Shown piece by piece: positions 32,768-34,779 of a stretch of DNA of 34,779 nt. The DNA is from Betaproteobacteria bacterium (GTDB taxonomy: Bacteria; Pseudomonadota; Gammaproteobacteria; Burkholderiales; Burkholderiaceae). The translations under genes and the position numbers were made by a program. Location: positions 1-34,779 of the forward strand of contig RFMZ01000235.1 of NCBI GenBank assembly GCA_009927445.1. Reading direction: 5' to 3'. Each line of letters begins with the position of its first letter. The stretch's first letter is position 1. Under the pieces are notes generated by a model, which saw only the letters and a program-made list of their open reading frames with translations, had not been told where the DNA came from and did not search any database.

Positions 32768-33517
32768 ATGATGGCTATTTCTGCACAAATCGTTAAAGAC
32801 CTTGCCCCTACTGGCAAACTTCGCGCATCAATTAATGTAGGAAACCCCATATTAGCTAAACGAGATGGTCCAAACGCAACTCCCTACGGAGTTTCAATTG
32901 ATTTAGCACAACAACTTGCAAAAGAGTTAGAGACGAATCTTGAATTAGTTGTTTTTGACGCGGCAGGCAAATCTGTTGTGGCTGTATCACAAAAGGAAGC
33001 CGACTTTGGGTTCTTTGCGATTGACCCTGAACGTGGCCGTGAAATTGAATTTACTGCAGCTTATATTGTTATTGAAGGCGCCTACTTAGTACCTAACCAA
33101 TCTCGACTGCAGCAAAATGAAGAGGTAGACAATGCTAGTCATCGGATCGTTGTTGGAAAAGGAAGCGCCTATGATTTATACCTTTCTCGTGAAATTAAGC
33201 ACGCTAAACTCGTGCATGCACCTACCTCACCCAAGGTGGTCGATTTTTTTATAGAAGGTCAATACGAAGTAGCCGCAGGTGTGCGGCAACAACTAGAAGT
33301 AGATGCCAAGCGCTTACCAGGTCTGCGCATACTACCGGGTCGATTTATGCAAATCCAACAAGCGATGGGTGTACATAAAGATTGCTCATCTGAAACTAAA
33401 GCCTTTATGTTAGATTTTGTTGAAAGAATGAAGCGCTCTGGCTTCGTTTTGCAATCGATGCAACGGCATCAAATACAAGGCGCAGCTGTTGCAGCATTGC
33501 TATCGCCATTTCCGTAA
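32768..33517 (+). CDS. SBP_bac_3-like substrate-binding domain protein without signal peptide
   Basis: A 249-residue protein of the family 3 extracellular solute-binding fold. Features are GKLRASINVGNPILAK (about 17-32), YGVSIDLAQQLAKELE, EADFGFFAIDPERGREIEFT and the later VVGKGSAYDLYLSREI. The start MMAISAQIVKDLAPTGK has no hydrophobic leader, so the protein should stay in the cytoplasm; the next codon is also ATG (32771). Such proteins usually bind polar amino acids in the periplasm and feed an ABC transporter, but no transporter gene is near. A sensor, enzyme-like or chaperone role is possible. The fold call is firm, the function is not. Confidence 0.8.
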   Translation: MMAISAQIVKDLAPTGKLRASINVGNPILAKRDGPNATPYGVSIDLAQQLAKELETNLELVVFDAAGKSVVAVSQKEADFGFFAIDPERGREIEFTAAYIVIEGAYLVPNQSRLQQNEEVDNASHRIVVGKGSAYDLYLSREIKHAKLVHAPTSPKVVDFFIEGQYEVAAGVRQQLEVDAKRLPGLRILPGRFMQIQQAMGVHKDCSSETKAFMLDFVERMKRSGFVLQSMQRHQIQGAAVAALLSPFP

Positions 33518-33595
33518 GATAGATCCAAACTTACCATTTAAAACCCTGGCCTTACTGAACGGTAACTTTTCCAACCCGAACGAATGCGCCAAACT

Positions 33596-33629
33596 TTTCT
33601 CCAGATAAAAAAATATTTATCTGGAGAAA
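33596..33629. repeat. Perfect 14-bp inverted repeat with 6-base loop
   Basis: TTTCTCCAGATAAA (33596-33609) and TTTATCTGGAGAAA (33616-33629) are exact reverse complements around AAAATA. It lies 78 bases after the binding protein stop and 132 bases before the RhuM-Fic start. It could work as a terminator in either direction, as a small regulatory RNA element or as an operator. A long T-run after the stem is missing. Confidence 0.85.
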
Positions 33630-33674
33630 TACTCTGACTTCTCAAGTAGCCATATAGATTGTCAGGAAATGCAT

Positions 33675-33702
33675 TTGGGTGGCTCCTTCCAATCCTTATA
33701 AT
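33675..33702 (+). promoter_or_regulatory. Candidate promoter of the RhuM-Fic gene
   Basis: TTGGGT (33675-33680) and a perfect TATAAT (33697-33702) are 16 bases apart. A start near 33709 would leave a leader of about 50 bases before the ATG at 33762. No small antitoxin frame was found between this promoter and the gene. Confidence 0.5.
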
Positions 33703-33761
33703 AACCAGCTTCTTTAAGCTTATCCCCCCTTCTTTAAATAAATCTTTAATGAGATAAATAT

Positions 33762-34721
33762 ATGACTAATTTAGTAATTTATGAAAGTAATTCAGGAGCT
33801 TACGAGGTAAGTATTGAAGGTGAAAGTGCCTGGCTTAATCAAGAACAGATTGCCACATTATTCGATCGCGATCGTTCCGTTATTAACAGGCATCTCCGGA
33901 ATATTTTTTTAGAGGGCGAGCTTCAGGAAGAAAGCAATGTGCAAAATTTGCATATTGCTTTTTCAGATAAACCAGTTAAGTTTTATAACTTAGATGTCAT
34001 CATTTCAGTTGGATATCGGGTTAAATCCGTTGAGGGCACACGCTTTAGACAATGGGCGACTAAAGTATTACAAGAACATCTCGTTAAAGGGTACACGATT
34101 CAACAACAACGCTTTGAGGCAAATGCTAAAGAATTAGAAACAGCCCTAACGCTCGTTAGGAGGATAGCTTCAAAACCAGAGCTAGAGGATATGGCGGGTA
34201 AGGGATTAGCTGATATCGTTAGTCGCTACGCACAAACTTTCTTAATTTTACAAAGATATGATGAAGGTCTACTTACATCGCCCCCAGTTCAAGAAGGCGG
34301 TATATTGCCAACGATTACTGAAGCAAGATCTTCATTACTTGAATTAAAAAAACGTTTAATTGAACGCAAAGAAGCAACAGATCTTTTTGCAAGAGAACCG
34401 AATAATGGCTTGGCGGGCATATTAGGTAATTTAGACCAAAGTGTCTTTGGAGATCCGGCCTATCCTAGTCTTGAATGTAAAGCTGCGCATTTACTATATT
34501 TCATCATTAAAAACCATCCCTTTAATGATGGCAATAAACGCAGTGGAGCTTTTCTTTTCGTGGATTTTTTAAATAAGAACAACAGACTTTTGAATAGAGA
34601 TGGGCAACCAGTAATCAACGACAATGGTCTTGCTGCACTCACATTGCTAGTGGCTGAATCCAGCCCAACGCAAAAAGAAACAATGATCGCGCTGATTATG
34701 AATATGTTGGCAAACCCTTGA
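33762..34721 (+). CDS. RhuM-Fic fusion protein (RhuM family N-terminus, Fic/Doc C-terminus)
   Basis: A 319-residue two-domain protein. Residues 1-112 match the RhuM virulence-protein family, with AWLNQEQIATLFDRDRSVIN, KFYNLDVIISVGYRVKS and GTRFRQWATKVLQEHLVKGY. Residues about 145-319 form a Fic/Doc domain with YAQTFLILQRYDEG and the active-site loop HPFNDGNKRSG (252-262). Fic proteins modify target proteins, usually by AMP transfer. In this loop Lys stands where typical AMP-transferring enzymes (HPFx[D/E]GNGR) have Gly, as in Doc (HxFxDANKR), which phosphorylates EF-Tu. The usual inhibitory motif [S/T]xxxE[G/N] was not found with confidence. The function and target are unknown. The N-terminal part may bind DNA. 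Confidence 0.87.
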   Translation: MTNLVIYESNSGAYEVSIEGESAWLNQEQIATLFDRDRSVINRHLRNIFLEGELQEESNVQNLHIAFSDKPVKFYNLDVIISVGYRVKSVEGTRFRQWATKVLQEHLVKGYTIQQQRFEANAKELETALTLVRRIASKPELEDMAGKGLADIVSRYAQTFLILQRYDEGLLTSPPVQEGGILPTITEARSSLLELKKRLIERKEATDLFAREPNNGLAGILGNLDQSVFGDPAYPSLECKAAHLLYFIIKNHPFNDGNKRSGAFLFVDFLNKNNRLLNRDGQPVINDNGLAALTLLVAESSPTQKETMIALIMNMLANP

Positions 34722-34779
34722 GGCCGAAAAGCTAGAGGCTTAGTACTTATACGAATAAGCTTTGAAGATTTTATATTCA
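34722..34779. other. Window end, no feature seen
   Basis: The final 58 bases after the RhuM-Fic stop hold nothing I can name. No terminator hairpin with a T-run and no start of a further gene is evident. Confidence 0.4.

Noticed and set aside
33596..33629. End of an insertion sequence
   Set aside because: Both arms lie within 34 bases with no transposase, and no matching copy or target-site duplication was seen in the window.
1..34779. CRISPR arrays, tRNA or rRNA genes, integrase or complete transposon
   Set aside because: No regularly spaced repeats, cloverleaf-type sequence, rRNA core motif, transposase or recombinase was found by reading; small RNAs could still be missed without a covariance-model search.

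Overview
The window looks like a chromosomal segment of a betaproteobacterium of the Burkholderiales, most likely a small freshwater type such as Polynucleobacter. The clues are the gene order alaA-hom-thrC-moeA-moaD-moaE, two Bug/TctC-type periplasmic binding proteins, the rpsF-rpsR-rplI-dnaB cluster beside lexA, moderate to low GC, and dense packing. The genus is an inference from content. No rRNA, tRNA, CRISPR array or complete insertion sequence was seen.

Layout. Positions 1-507 hold the 3' end of a probable outer-membrane beta-barrel gene. From 530 to 6600, on the minus strand, lies an amino-acid and molybdenum-cofactor operon: alanine aminotransferase, homoserine dehydrogenase, threonine synthase, MoeA, MoaD, MoaE. 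From 6677 to 14390, on the plus strand, a Mth938-like gene leads into a nearly complete lipid A aminoarabinose (Ara4N) operon: ArnT-, ArnE-, ArnB- and ArnC-like proteins, the two ArnA activities as separate genes, and ArnD. From 14470 to 17427 come a Bcp/PrxQ peroxiredoxin, a PIN-PhoH ATPase and an NlpC/P60 lipoprotein. From 17420 to 23912 is an accessory uptake and catabolism region: an alpha/beta hydrolase, two divergent Bug binding proteins, a ModA-like protein without a signal peptide, a GFA protein, an amidase and a PuuE-like deacetylase.

From 24100 to 27388, minus strand, is the ribosomal/replication cluster rpsF-rpsR-rplI-dnaB, with a strong promoter and a probable S6:S18 leader. DnaB contains a 142-residue mini-intein with all splicing residues. 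It sits two residues upstream of the site I recall for the Synechocystis DnaB intein. The slot between rpsF and rpsR, where priB usually lies, is empty and carries a short tandem repeat. lexA with its own SOS box is divergent. From 28543 to the end follow a YgiQ radical SAM protein, a NUDIX hydrolase, a two-gene chromate transporter, a cytoplasmic-looking SBP_bac_3 protein, a 14-bp perfect inverted repeat, and a RhuM-Fic fusion whose Fic motif is Doc-like.

The items most worth following are the DnaB mini-intein and its site, the missing priB, the RhuM-Fic protein with its upstream hairpin, and the signal-less binding proteins. No wholly new system was demonstrated.
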